64,000 nucleotides of DNA from Sepiola atlantica. Taxonomy: Eukaryota > Mollusca > Cephalopoda > Sepiida > Sepiolidae. Of this stretch, positions 10,247 to 19,755 are shown piece after piece. The stretch covers positions 107,656,583 through 107,720,582 of the forward strand of contig OY744532.1 of NCBI GenBank assembly GCA_963556195.1, read 5' to 3'. The notes beneath the pieces were generated by a model. That model ran no database searches, was not told where the DNA came from, and worked only from the letters and a program-made list of their open reading frames with translations. How positions within the stretch are numbered: the first letter of the stretch is position 1; every line of letters starts with the position of its first letter. Position numbers and translations under genes: made by a program.

Positions 10247-11574
10247 GAATATGATATTCATGGTAGTGTTGGGACGATTAATCAGAATCGGAAAACCTTT
10301 TGCAGCATCGGAATCGGAAAAATTGGTGCCTATTTTCCGATGCCTAAAACGATTCTTTTAATGTTTTTTTTAATTTGTTCTTTGTGTTTAAAACTTAATT
10401 TTGCATTGTTGATTCTAATGATAAAATGATAAATATTTATTGATTTCAAAATACCAGTAAAACTAAAATCTATAGATCACTCCCACAAGTGTATTTTTTT
10501 ATGTTTGCGGAGAGGTAAATAAAATGAGGGAATAGAATTTGAGTTTTTTTTGTTCAAAACATTTCATTTCTTCCCCAAAATTGTTTGACCCTATTAAATG
10601 ATACATGTTTTAATACTGTGTTGAAACAATTGATTTTAAAGAAATAAAATGTTTTAAACTTGTACTCTATTTCCTTATTATATTTTGAGCTCTAGTATTT
10701 TAATTACTATTGAGCTTTCGTCTGTGTGACCTTAAAGAATCAAGATAGTATATTTATTTATTTATTTATTTATGTTAGGACAACCTAAGAAAACAAAATC
10801 GAGTTATTTCCCTTGGACCAAAGAAAAGAGTTATCGCGCTTGGAAAAGAAAAATCGTGTGCCTGAACAGTGAAAAAGTAAACAGAACAGCTCTCACGAAA
10901 ACAAGCATCTCGCATTCAGCGGTTTTTCTACATTTCAATTTTATCAGTGTGTTTGTTAAATAAATCTTTTAATGGTTCTACTTCGTACTTCCTTCATTTT
11001 TTTGAGTTGTAATTGAACCGATAACGTATAAACATCAAGACGTCAAATTTGGCGACGAGAATAGTTTTTTTTTTTAGAACCACGGTAACGCAAATTTACA
11101 CTTTCAAAGATGGATTGCACCATACAGCAACTAACGCAACAATAATTACGTTTGATGGAATCATTTTCAGAGTGATTCTCAACACCTGTACCATCACTTT
11201 TGGCAACAAAGCTTACGACATCGACATTACTTATTTTGCTTGTTCAGTTGTCGGTCTGTCATTAACGATTCCAATTGATCTTCTATGAGTCATCAATATC
11301 CAGGTATTGTGCTTTTCTGTCAGGTGATACCGTCCAGCTGCCGGAGTGTGAAGCTCTTTTGAGATTTCTTTAATTGTGTCCTTGTATCTGAGTTAAAGTC
11401 GGCCACAATTACAGTGTCCACTTGACAACTGAGAAATTAGAATTTGTCCATTGTCCACCACAGTTTTCACTCAATAAGAAATGCATGCTGTCCAAGCTGA
11501 TTCGCCTCAGGACTTTCTCATTTGAGAACTTTTTTTTCCCCCATTTACGATTTATGAAAATTTGTTAATGTCTC
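10247..11574. other. AT-rich spacer with possible repeat edges
   Basis: The stretch ggacgattaatcagaatcgg..cggaatcgg at 10270-10320 looks like part of a dispersed repeat. Near 11050 tttggcgacgagaat resembles the start of the internal region of a Gypsy-type element, but nothing around it supports an LTR. The frames at 10772-10963 and 11049-11288 have no recognisable motif. Confidence 0.35.
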
Positions 11575-11589
11575 ACACATATATATATA

Positions 11590-11625
<36 letters not shown>

Positions 11626-11653
11626 AAATATATATATATATATATATATATTA
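11575..11653. repeat. (TA)n microsatellite
   Basis: TA run with single-base interruptions, bounding the next small element on its left. Confidence 0.95.
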
Positions 11654-11901
11654 CTATTTCATGTATCGACATAAAATGTTACAAGGAGATATAATTTTTT
11701 ATGTATCAATTTTCAGTATTTACTTCAACAGTACTCGATACGTAAGAATAGCTAGGTTGTAAGTTATGAAAATATATTTATGGCAATTAAGCTACACAGA
11801 GGCTCTCGCGTTTCATCCCCGTTTAGCCTGACGATTCCCCTCGGGGATGAAACACGGGAGCCTCTGTGTAGTTTAATTGCCATAAATATATTTTTATAAC
11901 T

Positions 11902-11905
<4 letters not shown>
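11654..11905 (+). mobile_element. TA-flanked fold-back element, family H1, copy 1
   Basis: The left part (catgtatcgacataaaatg..tacttcaac) recurs at 39915 and 40143. The right part is an inverted repeat: about 60 bp at 11760-11820 is mirrored at 11840-11905 around a short loop, both ends reading aagttat..tatatttatggcaatta. The right arm contains a full hammerhead core. Confidence 0.85.
11825..11875 (+). ncRNA. Candidate hammerhead ribozyme, family H1 copy 1
   Basis: CTGACGA (11828-11834), stem II TCCCC..GGGGA, GAA (11849-11851). Stem III pairs ACACGG with CTGTGT around a GAGCCT loop, with one G-U pair. U16.1-A17 lies at 11869-11870. Stem I is weaker: AGC before the core against GTT or GCT after the cleavage site, three pairs at best. 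The core is repeated at 39997-40045 and 40260-40315. Confidence 0.7.

Positions 11906-11936
<31 letters not shown>
11906..11936. repeat. (TA)n microsatellite
   Basis: Pure TA run directly adjoining the fold-back element. Confidence 0.95.
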
Positions 11937-11937
<1 letters not shown>

Positions 11938-12025
11938 TTCTTTTGTAATATAGCAGGAAAACCCCCAGCAGAGTGCTCGATTAATTGAGAATTAAAGTTA
12001 AAAATTAAGAGCGTAATATTTATTT

Positions 12026-12190
12026 GGTACAAAAAATTAGTACAACATTCGTACCGTCGGTTTCAAACACAGAAGGACTTAGCCATCCGGCTCTCTTCAG
12101 CTCATGACAACAGAAGCTGAAGAGAGCCGGATGGCTAGGTCCTTCTGTGCTTAGAACCGACGGTACGAATGTTGTACTAATTTTTCTGTA

Positions 12191-12192
<2 letters not shown>
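12026..12192. repeat. Near-perfect 167-bp hairpin
   Basis: Arms of about 77 bp (12026-12102 and 12115-12192) are inverse complements with a few differences, around a 12-bp loop. Each arm includes a CTGAAGA-type heptamer at its inner end and, 30-35 bp outward, GTTTGAAACCG or its mutated form. It lies next to a TA tract on the right. The outer sequence ends in ggtac/gtacc. Confidence 0.9.

Positions 12193-12194
<2 letters not shown>

Positions 12195-12254
<60 letters not shown>
12195..12254. repeat. (TA)n microsatellite
   Basis: Pure TA run between the hairpin and the next fold-back element. Confidence 0.97.
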
Positions 12255-12256
<2 letters not shown>

Positions 12257-12702
12257 ATCAAATAAACCAAAGTGAAAACTTTTAGTAGATGGAACCTATT
12301 GTGAAAAGGATTAGCTCAATATACGAGATAGAGCAATAGTAGAGATAGAAGAAAGAAGAGTGATAAATATGCGACGATTGTCCAAATTTATTTCAAATTT
12401 CAATTGTTCAATGCAAGGTGTATTCAGTAATAAACTAGTGTTTATTATTCTTTCCTTAAGCCAAGGCTTTTCAAAGATCGAAATCTTATCATCAGAGGAG
12501 AAAATACAGATGGATAAGTTGGCTTTCGAAAAAACCAAAGTTCAAATATTTGAAAAATATGAAAATTATTATCAAAAATTATTAAAATAATTTTTGTTAA
12601 AAAAACGTATTGAATGAAAAGAAAAGTTCCGTGAAAAAGATATGCAAATTGTCCGGGTTGAACAATTGAAATTTGAAATAAATTTGGACAATCGTCGCAT
12701 AT

Positions 12703-12712
<10 letters not shown>
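12255..12712. mobile_element. TA-flanked MITE-like element, family H2, copy 1
   Basis: The core element has terminal inverted repeats of about 51 bp: 12360-12412 (gtgataaatatgcgacgatt..) is the inverse complement of 12658-12710. Upstream it has about 100 bp with a GCTC..GAGC box (12313-12334). The sequence gttcaatgcaaggtgta and the hammerhead region are shared with two copies at 38400 and 39405. TA microsatellites flank both sides. Frames inside do not resemble any protein. Confidence 0.85.
12453..12499 (-). ncRNA. Candidate hammerhead ribozyme, family H2 copy 1 (best formed)
   Basis: On the minus strand: stem I TCCT/AGGA, CTGATGA (12489-12495), stem II AAGAT-TTCG-ATCTT (perfect, UUCG-like loop), GAA (12470-12472), stem III AAGCC-TT-GGCTT (perfect), cleavage after UA. 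All conserved core bases are present and all three stems pair. This is the clearest ribozyme candidate in the window. Confidence 0.82.
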
Positions 12713-12763
<51 letters not shown>

Positions 12764-13008
12764 ACTATTAATTAATATCTACTTAAAAAAGAATTGGTGC
12801 ACTCTGAGAGAATGTAATAATGAGCAGTTATACTACGGCTTAAATGCAATATTCTAATATATATAAAATATTTATATATATATATAAAATATTTATATAT
12901 ATATATAAAATATTTATATATATATATAAAATATTTATATATATATAAAATATTTATATATATATAAAATATTTATATATATATATAAAATATTTATATA
13001 TATATACG
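12713..13008. repeat. (TA)n tract and 22-bp TATAAAATATTTATA minisatellite
   Basis: A pure TA run to 12758, then non-repeat AT-rich DNA. From 12860 to 13008 there are about seven copies of a unit built from atatataaaatatttatatat. Confidence 0.9.
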
Positions 13009-13951
13009 TATTATTCCTCTACTCTTTCTCATTATTATTTTACTTATTTATTTTCTAATTATGAGACATTTCTTTCTTTAATTAGAATTACTTTTCAAGT
13101 TATAATTTTATTTCTAGGTATTTTTCGATATTCTTTATTATAGACTTTTTATCTTCTAATTATTTCAACTTTTTATTAATTTAAACTAACCTCCATCTTG
13201 TTTTCTTTAAAATAAAATAAAATTATTAGTATTGTATAGTTTTAACTTTATTTTTTACTTAATTTTTCTAATTTTTTCTTATTTTAATTTCATTATTTTC
13301 TATTTATCTATTTTTTTTTTTTTTCTGATTCATCCTATATTGTGAATATTTTAACTATTTTGTTATTTAATTTTCTGTTAATTTTCTGTTTTAAAGGTAT
13401 TTTCACTGCCATACATCTTGAAGTGGCCTGCTGGAAAAATATGTGGTTACATGTTGAGAGGTTTTGTCCCCCGTATTGTCTGAATATATGTTTTTTTTTT
13501 CAGATAGTACTGGAACCTGATGTTTTATTGAGGGACTTCTGTATGTAATATTATAAAAGGTGCTGACGAAGACGCGATTTGGAGTCTTCGGAACAATAAT
13601 ACTGAATAAAATAGTTCCAAATTGTCTTGAAAATGTCTTGTTTTTTTTTTCTTTCTTGATGGAAGTGGTGATCAGAAAATCTTTTTTTGAGAGTGGAGCA
13701 AAATTGTGTGTGACTGAATATAATTTCATATCTAAAAAATTACCAAAGGCAATTTTTTAAAGAAAATATAAAAACAATCTCTAACGTAAAAAGTCGGGTA
13801 TTTTTTACTGTAACCAACAGAATAAAAAAAAGGATGGAAAACAAATGTTCAACAAATAAATGTTACCAAAGGCAAGATAAATTACTCTTTTACCTATCTG
13901 GATAAGTTTATTTGTTTTTTACCTTATTTAAAGCGGTTTTTTTTGTTAGTT

Positions 13952-13952
<1 letters not shown>
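13009..13952. other. AT-rich region with a decayed Penelope-type terminal motif
   Basis: Mostly T-rich non-coding DNA. At 13563-13605 the plus strand reads CTGACGA, then an AGAC..GTCT stem-loop, then CGGAACAATAATAC. That resembles a Penelope-type hammerhead terminus in which GAAA has become GAAC. No credible gene. Confidence 0.4.

Positions 13953-14023
<71 letters not shown>
13953..14023. repeat. (TA)n microsatellite
   Basis: Pure TA run of about 70 bp. Confidence 0.97.
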
Positions 14024-14027
<4 letters not shown>

Positions 14028-14166
14028 AATTTTATTTACACAGACATGTCTGTGTAAATAAAATTATCATATATAAAGCTCTATTTTGATATTGAGCACT
14101 TTTTATAAACCCGGTTAAAATTCTCTGGATCACCACCCTGTGGATATTTTTCACCTGGATTATTAC
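14024..14166 (+). mobile_element. TA-flanked fold-back element, family C, copy 1 (internally deleted)
   Basis: Begins with a perfect 46-bp palindrome (atgataattttatttacacagacatg and its inverse). A GCTC..GAGC box follows at 14076-14100, then a conserved tail (aacccggttaaaattctctgg..ctgtggatat..cacctgga). The longer copy at 37446-37795 has extra sequence where the palindrome centre lies here. Confidence 0.75.
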
Positions 14167-14175
14167 CATTATTAT

Positions 14176-14179
<4 letters not shown>

Positions 14180-14235
<56 letters not shown>
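14180..14235. repeat. (TA)n microsatellite
   Basis: Pure TA run. It separates family C from the next ribozyme-bearing segment. Confidence 0.97.
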
Positions 14236-14243
<8 letters not shown>

Positions 14244-14340
14244 TAAAGAAGGAAAGATGAAGATAAAAAATTGCATAAAATTACATAAAATTAATACAAA
14301 TTTTATTACATCGAAAGTTCAGATGCAAGGAGTTACATTA

Positions 14341-14389
14341 ATCCTTAAATCATGGTTTTTCAAAGATAAAACTCTTCTCGTCAGAGGAT
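14341..14389 (-). ncRNA. Candidate hammerhead ribozyme in a TA-flanked segment
   Basis: On the minus strand: stem I ATCCT/AGGAT (five pairs), CTGACGA (14378-14384), stem II GAAGA..TCTTT with a G-U closure, GAA (14359-14361), stem III AAAcC..GaTTT with one mismatch, cleavage after UA. The flank ttcagatgcaagga..taatccttaaat matches the family H2 pattern gttcaatgcaagg..ccttaag, so it is a diverged relative. Confidence 0.75.
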
Positions 14390-14399
14390 AAAATTTAGT

Positions 14400-14685
14400 A
14401 ATGTGGTATTTATAACAAGTAAATATTACCTAGTTCCATTTCACTTTGAAAAATTGAAGAATAAAACTAGAAAGGTTTGGGATAAAGAAATAAATGGCCG
14501 GGAAGGAAAAATTAGCAGTATTGAGTAGCCATTTTCGAAGACAAAAGGGGACGCTATGTTGCAGATAGCAAAATAGCAAAAGTGTGTAGAATTGGAGAAA
14601 GCTTTTTAACAATTTTTATAGGGTTTCAAGTAAAGGTAGAGGGTTCAAAAATATCTCACTTGATCCGTATGGATTCGTACTCTTC
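14400..14685. other. AT-rich spacer, nothing recognised
   Basis: No stable frame, repeat or hairpin identified. Confidence 0.5.
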
Positions 14686-14689
14686 ATCT

Positions 14690-15335
14690 TCTGCTAATAA
14701 ACCAGTATTGTTCGGGCCTTTGGGTCTGGATTTACGCCGGTCTATTGGGGGTTGTCGGTCCTGTGCAGTTCTAGGAGGTGCACCCTCCCAAGCTTTGCCT
14801 TCCCTCTTTGGGGAGGAGTAAGTTTAATGCTTACTGTCTGAGGCGCCTCTACCGGGGAATGCCGACGGGGCTGCCCAGGCAATTTTTAAATGGCCAGAGT
14901 GCTCACCTCTCGAGCGCTGGCTTATCTAATCCCACTTTCCCGACCTTGTGTTACATCTTACCTTGTGGGAGGTAGATAAATAAAGTACTCTTCATCTTCT
15001 TGGCCTTTTGGCTAAGATCAAAGTGTAGTATCTGTTCTGATGGATACTGCACCCCATAGACTGGTATTGTCTTGGCCTTCGCGGCTTGATTTACGCCGGT
15101 CTATTGGTCTGTCCTGTGCAGTTCTAGGAGGTCCACCCTCCCAGGCTTCGCCTCCCCTCTTTGGGGAGGAGTAAGTTTATTGCTTACTGCCTGAGGCGCC
15201 CCTACCGGGTAATGCCGACGGGCTGCCCAGTCAATTTTTAAACCCCACTTTGCCGACCCGACCTTGGGTCACATCTTATTTGTGGGAGTAAAATAAAAAC
15301 TGGCCTTGTGCCTAACTCCTGGAGAGGAGTAAATC
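14690..15335 (+). mobile_element. U2 snRNA-related SINE, two tandem copies
   Basis: Two body units (tttacgccggtctattg..cctcccctctttggggagg..ctgaggcgccYctaccggg..tgccgacgg-ctgcccag) start near 14700 and 15070. Between them, at about 14995-15045, sits a near-match to the first ~48 nt of U2 snRNA: ttggccttttggctaagatc followed by aaGTGTAGTATCTGTTCTGAT. An AAATAAAGTA-type tail precedes the U2-like head. Related inverted copies lie at 53800 and 58134-58815. Confidence 0.75.
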
Positions 15336-15395
15336 AATTCTCAACGTATTTAGCTTTACTTTACTTCACTTATCATTAATTCTATTATCATTAGT

Positions 15396-15421
15396 ACAAT
15401 ATATATATATATATATATATA
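15396..15421. repeat. (TA)n microsatellite
   Basis: Short pure TA run. Confidence 0.95.
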
Positions 15422-15484
15422 AATCTGTTTTGTATACGATTTGTTTTTAGATCAATTTCTTTCATAGGCGTTTTTCTTTTTTCT

Positions 15485-16100
15485 AAACAAATGATTCTAT
15501 TTAACCCGTAGATGTGACTCTGACAGGTACTACCACATAGTCAGAGGATTAATGGTAACTAAGAGGTGACTCCATACTCCACAAAGCTCCCAAATTGGGG
15601 CCTCATCATCGGTTGAGAAATAAAATAGGCAGAAAAAAGATAGAAAGAACTAGAAACATGGATTTCTGAGTGGTGGGGAGGAGTGGGAGTTGTTAGTTTA
15701 CTTATTTATCTCATAAGTAAACCAACATTGACAGTAAACTACGCTCTGCTACCAACGTTAGTTTACTTATCACATAAGCCCAATCATAGACGCACGTCTG
15801 TTTGTCCAAACCGCCATCTTTGTTTTCCCAGTCATATACAACGAATGATAACAACAAGAAGGGAAATCACTTTAAGAGCTTATCGCAAAGGAACAGAACT
15901 CTTCTATCTTAATATAAAGAGAGATAACTCTACAGGAGTGACCCCACATTCCAGTTTAGTATTGTGTCTGGAACAAGTTCTATTTAATCCATAGATGGGA
16001 CCCTGACAGGTACTACCACTCAGTCAGAGTGGACCTGCAAGGAATGGCAACTAAAAGTGATTCGACATTCGTCAAAGCTCTCAATACAACATAGTCGTCT
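15485..16100. repeat. Direct-repeat pair around a short-inverted-repeat segment
   Basis: The sequence tctatttaaYccRtagatgNgaccctgacaggtactaccac..tcagag occurs at 15495-15555 and 15979-16030. Between them, near 15690-15780, gtttacttat..cataag motifs occur in both orientations. This could be a small transposon or a local duplication; the class is unknown. Confidence 0.5.
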
Positions 16101-16149
16101 TCGAATCCAATATCACCAAATACTTGTCATAAACCATTCTTACAAGTAA

Positions 16150-16500
16150 TCGAACCGCAATGCTGCTTCCTTGTGCTTGTTTTTACAAATACTTCAATGG
16201 ATTATACTAACTCGACAACCAGCTAAATCTCATTCATTCACTGTGGAGGTCCCCAGATGCCGGAGAGCCTTCTACTCAAATAGCTTCTTTCCTCGTGCTG
16301 CTGGCCTGTGGAACTCCCTCCCTGCCCCCTGTTTCCCCGACAGTACTGACATGCTTAAATTTAAAACTAATGTAAACAGACATCTCGCTGCGCAGATCCC
16401 AATTTAGGTTGACCCCCCCCCCCCCCACCTTCTCCCCATTTCTTTTTTCTCAGTAGCCCCTTACGTCTACAGTGGCGGCCTGCCTTGTTTATGGTGAACT
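16150..16500 (+). pseudogene. LINE 3' end with intact C-terminal frame
   Basis: The frame at 16171-16407 ends in SNSFFPRAAGLWNSLPAPCF..FKTNVNRHLAAQIPI. The upstream HSFTVEVPRCRR segment is the usual partner of this tail. A 12-bp C run and a tail with tcagtagccccttacgtc follow. The 41680-41970 fragment is a close relative. 5'-truncated, as is common for LINEs. Confidence 0.8.
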
Positions 16501-16539
16501 ATGTTAAAAAAAAAAATTAAAAAAACAAACTTAGTTCAT

Positions 16540-16690
16540 TCCATTGATCAAACGTAGAGTACTCCTATAGTGTTCTCCATCTTTCAGCTGACAGTAACCC
16601 CATCTCATTAACCCTCTTGGGCTTCATAAGTGGTGATCCAATAGTACACCGTGTATCACAAATAAAAAGCAGCTTTATTTAAAACAAGAA
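16540..16690 (+). repeat. Second LINE 3' tail fragment
   Basis: The sequence ttcattccattgatcaaacg..accccatctcattaaccctcttgggcttcataagtggtgatcc parallels the 3' tail at 1735-1860. Confidence 0.55.
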
Positions 16691-16694
16691 GAAA

Positions 16695-17300
16695 ACGCGT
16701 CCCAAGATAGGACAGATAAAATTAATTCCACGAACAGTTTTGCACCACTTTTATGTTCTCATTCGATGATTAAAATCAAGATATAATTCTACTAAAACTT
16801 ATGTCTAGAATCCTTATTCCTATTTTGATCGAAATTCATTACATGATTTTGTTTCTACAAAAATGTCAAAAATTTAAGGCTTAAGTTTAAGGTGTCTTAA
16901 GAAGAAATTAAAATTCAGGGAATCTTGTCTAATTGGTGTCTCATGACTATCGAGAAAATTTAATGCAAATCTGAAATATTTGGATTTCTAAATAGGAGGT
17001 CGTGCCCATACTATGCCCTCCAAAGAAACTTTAATTTAGGGAATATTAATTGATATCTAATACCTAGTGTTAAAATTTCACAAAAATCAGAGGTGTCTGA
17101 ATTTTCACAAAGGACTTCTACCCCCTATTTGCCTCCTTTGCATGAAACTAAATTAAACTAAATATAGCCCACATTAACCACCCTTTTGCCTAGCAGCTGT
17201 GTTCCAAAATTCATAACGATTGCTTAATTAGTTTAGAAGTGAATTCTATGCATCTAAACACATACCCATACCTAACTTTATACAAACAGATAAATGTCTT
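16695..17300 (+). repeat. Dispersed repeat family A, near full-length
   Basis: Begins at cgcgtcccaagatagg and ends near cctaactttatac, with all family landmarks in order. Confidence 0.85.
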
Positions 17301-17734
17301 TCTCATGTAAAACTTTCTAATTAAAACTTGCTGAAAGGAAAAGTTTTGTATTTTTATTTTAAATAATTTCTTTTAGAAAAATAAGTAATCAAATAGGTGG
17401 GGTTTTTTTTTTTTTTCGAAACATTGAAATATGAATTTTTCTACCAATCATAAAAGTGGTGTCGGTTCGCAGATATTTGAAAAAAAATCCATTTTTAGTT
17501 TATATTTAATTTTCATTTAAAACAGATTTACCAGCAAGGTTTAATTATAAAGTTTTACATGAAAAAGATTTTGACTTTATTTCAAATTATGACCGGAGAG
17601 ACAGTCTATTGTTTGCTGTTGTGGATTCGGAATAGCGGCACGCTGACTCAGAGTCGAATGTTTTTCTGGAGTGCCGTCTCTCTTTATTAACTCTTTGCAG
17701 TTTTATGAGTGAAGTTTTTTCCTCAATCTGCATT
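17301..17734. other. AT-rich spacer, nothing recognised
   Basis: Contains a T run at 17402-17416 and one copy of gagtgaagttttttcctcaa, which recurs inside the next inverted repeat. Confidence 0.5.
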
Positions 17735-18040
17735 ATGGGATACGTATTCTAGGAAACGTGGTGAGTAATGTGGACACATATATTATTTATAAACTTTAAC
17801 ATTTAGAGCGTGTGCCCCGAAACCCCTAATGCTACATGAAATTTATGAGTGAAGTTTTTTCCTCAATCTGTTACAATTTCATGTTCAGTTTAAGGTTTGG
17901 CATCGAAAGATGTGTATAAGCAATATCTATAGCATTAGGGGGTTGGGTTTCGGGGCACACGCCCTAAATGGTAAAGTTTATAAATAATATATGTGTCCAC
18001 ATTACTCACCACGTTTCCTAGAATACGTATCCCATAATTC
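17735..18040. mobile_element. Fold-back element with ~105-bp arms
   Basis: The arm at 17735-17845 (gggatacgtattctaggaaa..gtgtgccccgaaacc) is mirrored at about 17928-18038. The loop contains tgagtgaagttttttcctca, also present just outside the left arm at 17707. Confidence 0.85.
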
Positions 18041-18084
18041 ATAATGATAAGTTTATTAGCTTAGGAGTTTAACCTGCACATATA

Positions 18085-18360
18085 CGAGGCCTGTCTAAAA
18101 AGTATCCGACCTTAGGCCATAAAAAATATTTCAAATACGTGACGGGGTTGGGACCCTAATCCGCTTCAAAGTTACTCCCTTGTGCTCGCACACACTTGGC
18201 CCACCGACCCCTCCACTGCCGGAAATACCTGTGGAAGTCTTCTTTTGGAATGGTGTTCATCTCCGCCGTCACTAATGCAAACAGCCGAAATGTTAAGAAA
18301 AGAAAAATCAATGCAGTACGAGATAACAAATGAGTTCCAATAATAATGGAAGTGGCCAAT
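18085..18360 (-). pseudogene. Mariner-type transposon 3' end fragment
   Basis: The terminus gcctgtctaaaaagtatccgacc is of the inverted-repeat type seen in mariner elements. The adjacent minus-strand peptide FHRYFRQWRGRWAKCVRAQG fits the conserved C-terminus of SETMAR-type transposases. Only the last ~30 codons remain recognisable. Confidence 0.65.
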
Positions 18361-18599
18361 GGAGAAAGAAAGTAAGTAGCTTATACAAGCTGGTATCTTT
18401 TTCACGTTCGCTCATCTCGCGTGTCATGTCTGAGATGGCAACATAAGCCTAAAAGCAGGTTTGTCTAGTTAACCGGAGAGAGAGCAACGTGGCCACTGCG
18501 AATAATAATTAAATGAAACGGATTTGTTAATTATATGTTAATATTGAGGGGACAGATGATGTTAGAACCCCAATACTAATGAAAATGAAGATGAATGCG

Positions 18600-18630
<31 letters not shown>

Positions 18631-18738
18631 GTAGTAGTAGTAACAGTAGTAGCTGTAGTAACAGTAGTAGTAGTAGTAACGGCAGTTGTAGTAGCAGTAG
18701 TAACTATATTAGTAGTAACAGTAGTGGTAGTAGTATTC
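18600..18738. repeat. Trinucleotide microsatellite (ATT)n/(AGT)n
   Basis: ATT run passing into AGT with interspersed AAC, CTG and GGC triplets. Confidence 0.95.
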
Positions 18739-18754
18739 CTTTTTGAATAAATTG

Positions 18755-19340
18755 ATTCTACATAATCAAGGGTTGCGCGAGAGCGCTCTATCCCTTAATA
18801 GACTCCACAAATGGCCTATGCTGGAAATCTCATTTCTTTGATCAATCATAACTCAAAAACCAATAAACCAAATTAGTTAAAACTTTGCACAAAATTTTTA
18901 TTTGATAGGTTCTATAAGTGTGTAGAATTTCAGCATCATTAGTCAAGGCAACCCAGAGATCCAGAAAGTTCAATCATGAAGTCATGTTATCTGTGTGTAT
19001 GTACGTACGTATGTGCCACCCTGTCTCTCATCAACTATTTGATGGATTCAGCTGATTTTTGGCAGAGATAGAGGTTCTAGGGTCTAGTTGATGGCATTTA
19101 AATTTCAGTTTACCATATACCTTAGTTTACCAGAAAATTCCAAAAACCTTAAAAATGACCAGTATTCATACACTTTATTCTATATCTTATCGACCATTTG
19201 ATGGATTCAGCTGATTTTTGGCAAAGATAGAGGTTCTAGTGTCTAGTTGATGGTATTTTAATTTCAGTTTACCATATACCTTGATTAGTCAAACTACCAA
19301 CTATATCAGTTATGAGAAGGCATTGTATTGAGGCATAGCC
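18755..19340 (+). repeat. Dispersed repeat family B, copy 1
   Basis: Starts near atcaagggttgcgcgagagcgctctatccctt. It runs through aacccagagatccagaaa and atttgatggattcagctgat, which occurs twice in tandem here. The same sequence is at 37855-38260. Function unknown. Confidence 0.85.
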
Positions 19341-19344
19341 TTTA

Positions 19345-19755
19345 CAAAAGTAGTGACATTCCATGAAAAATGCCAGTATACTGAAATCATATGCCCTTAA
19401 TAGGGTTAAGATGAAAATTCATATACACTAAATGTACAAAAACAAGAAAATTCCCAAACTTGTACACTTTTATTGTCATTAAGGGTATGCGAGCACAACA
19501 GGGCTATGTATTTTACTGGTAGGAATTTTTCTTCAGCATACCTCACACACGTCATCCACTCATGCATAGAGATTTATACTGTAGTGATGTGATAATAAAA
19601 TGGTTTGGTTGATATGTAGTCATACCCTTAATGACAATAAAAGTGTAAAAATTTGGGAATTTGCTTGCTTTTGTACATTTAGTGTATATGAATTTTCATC
19701 TTAACCCTATTAAGGGCATATGATTTCAGTATACTGGCATTTATCATGGAATATA
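19345..19755. mobile_element. Fold-back repeat with ~130-bp arms
   Basis: The arm at 19358-19500 (attccatgaaaaatgccagtat..cattaagggtatg) is the inverse of 19622-19752, around a ~120-bp spacer. One isolated arm follows family B at 38265-38405, so family B and this arm travel together. Confidence 0.9.

Noticed and set aside
11049..11288. 79-codon frame after tttggcgacgag as Gypsy gag
   Set aside because: No gag-like motif such as a CCHC knuckle; the resemblance is only to a short junction sequence.
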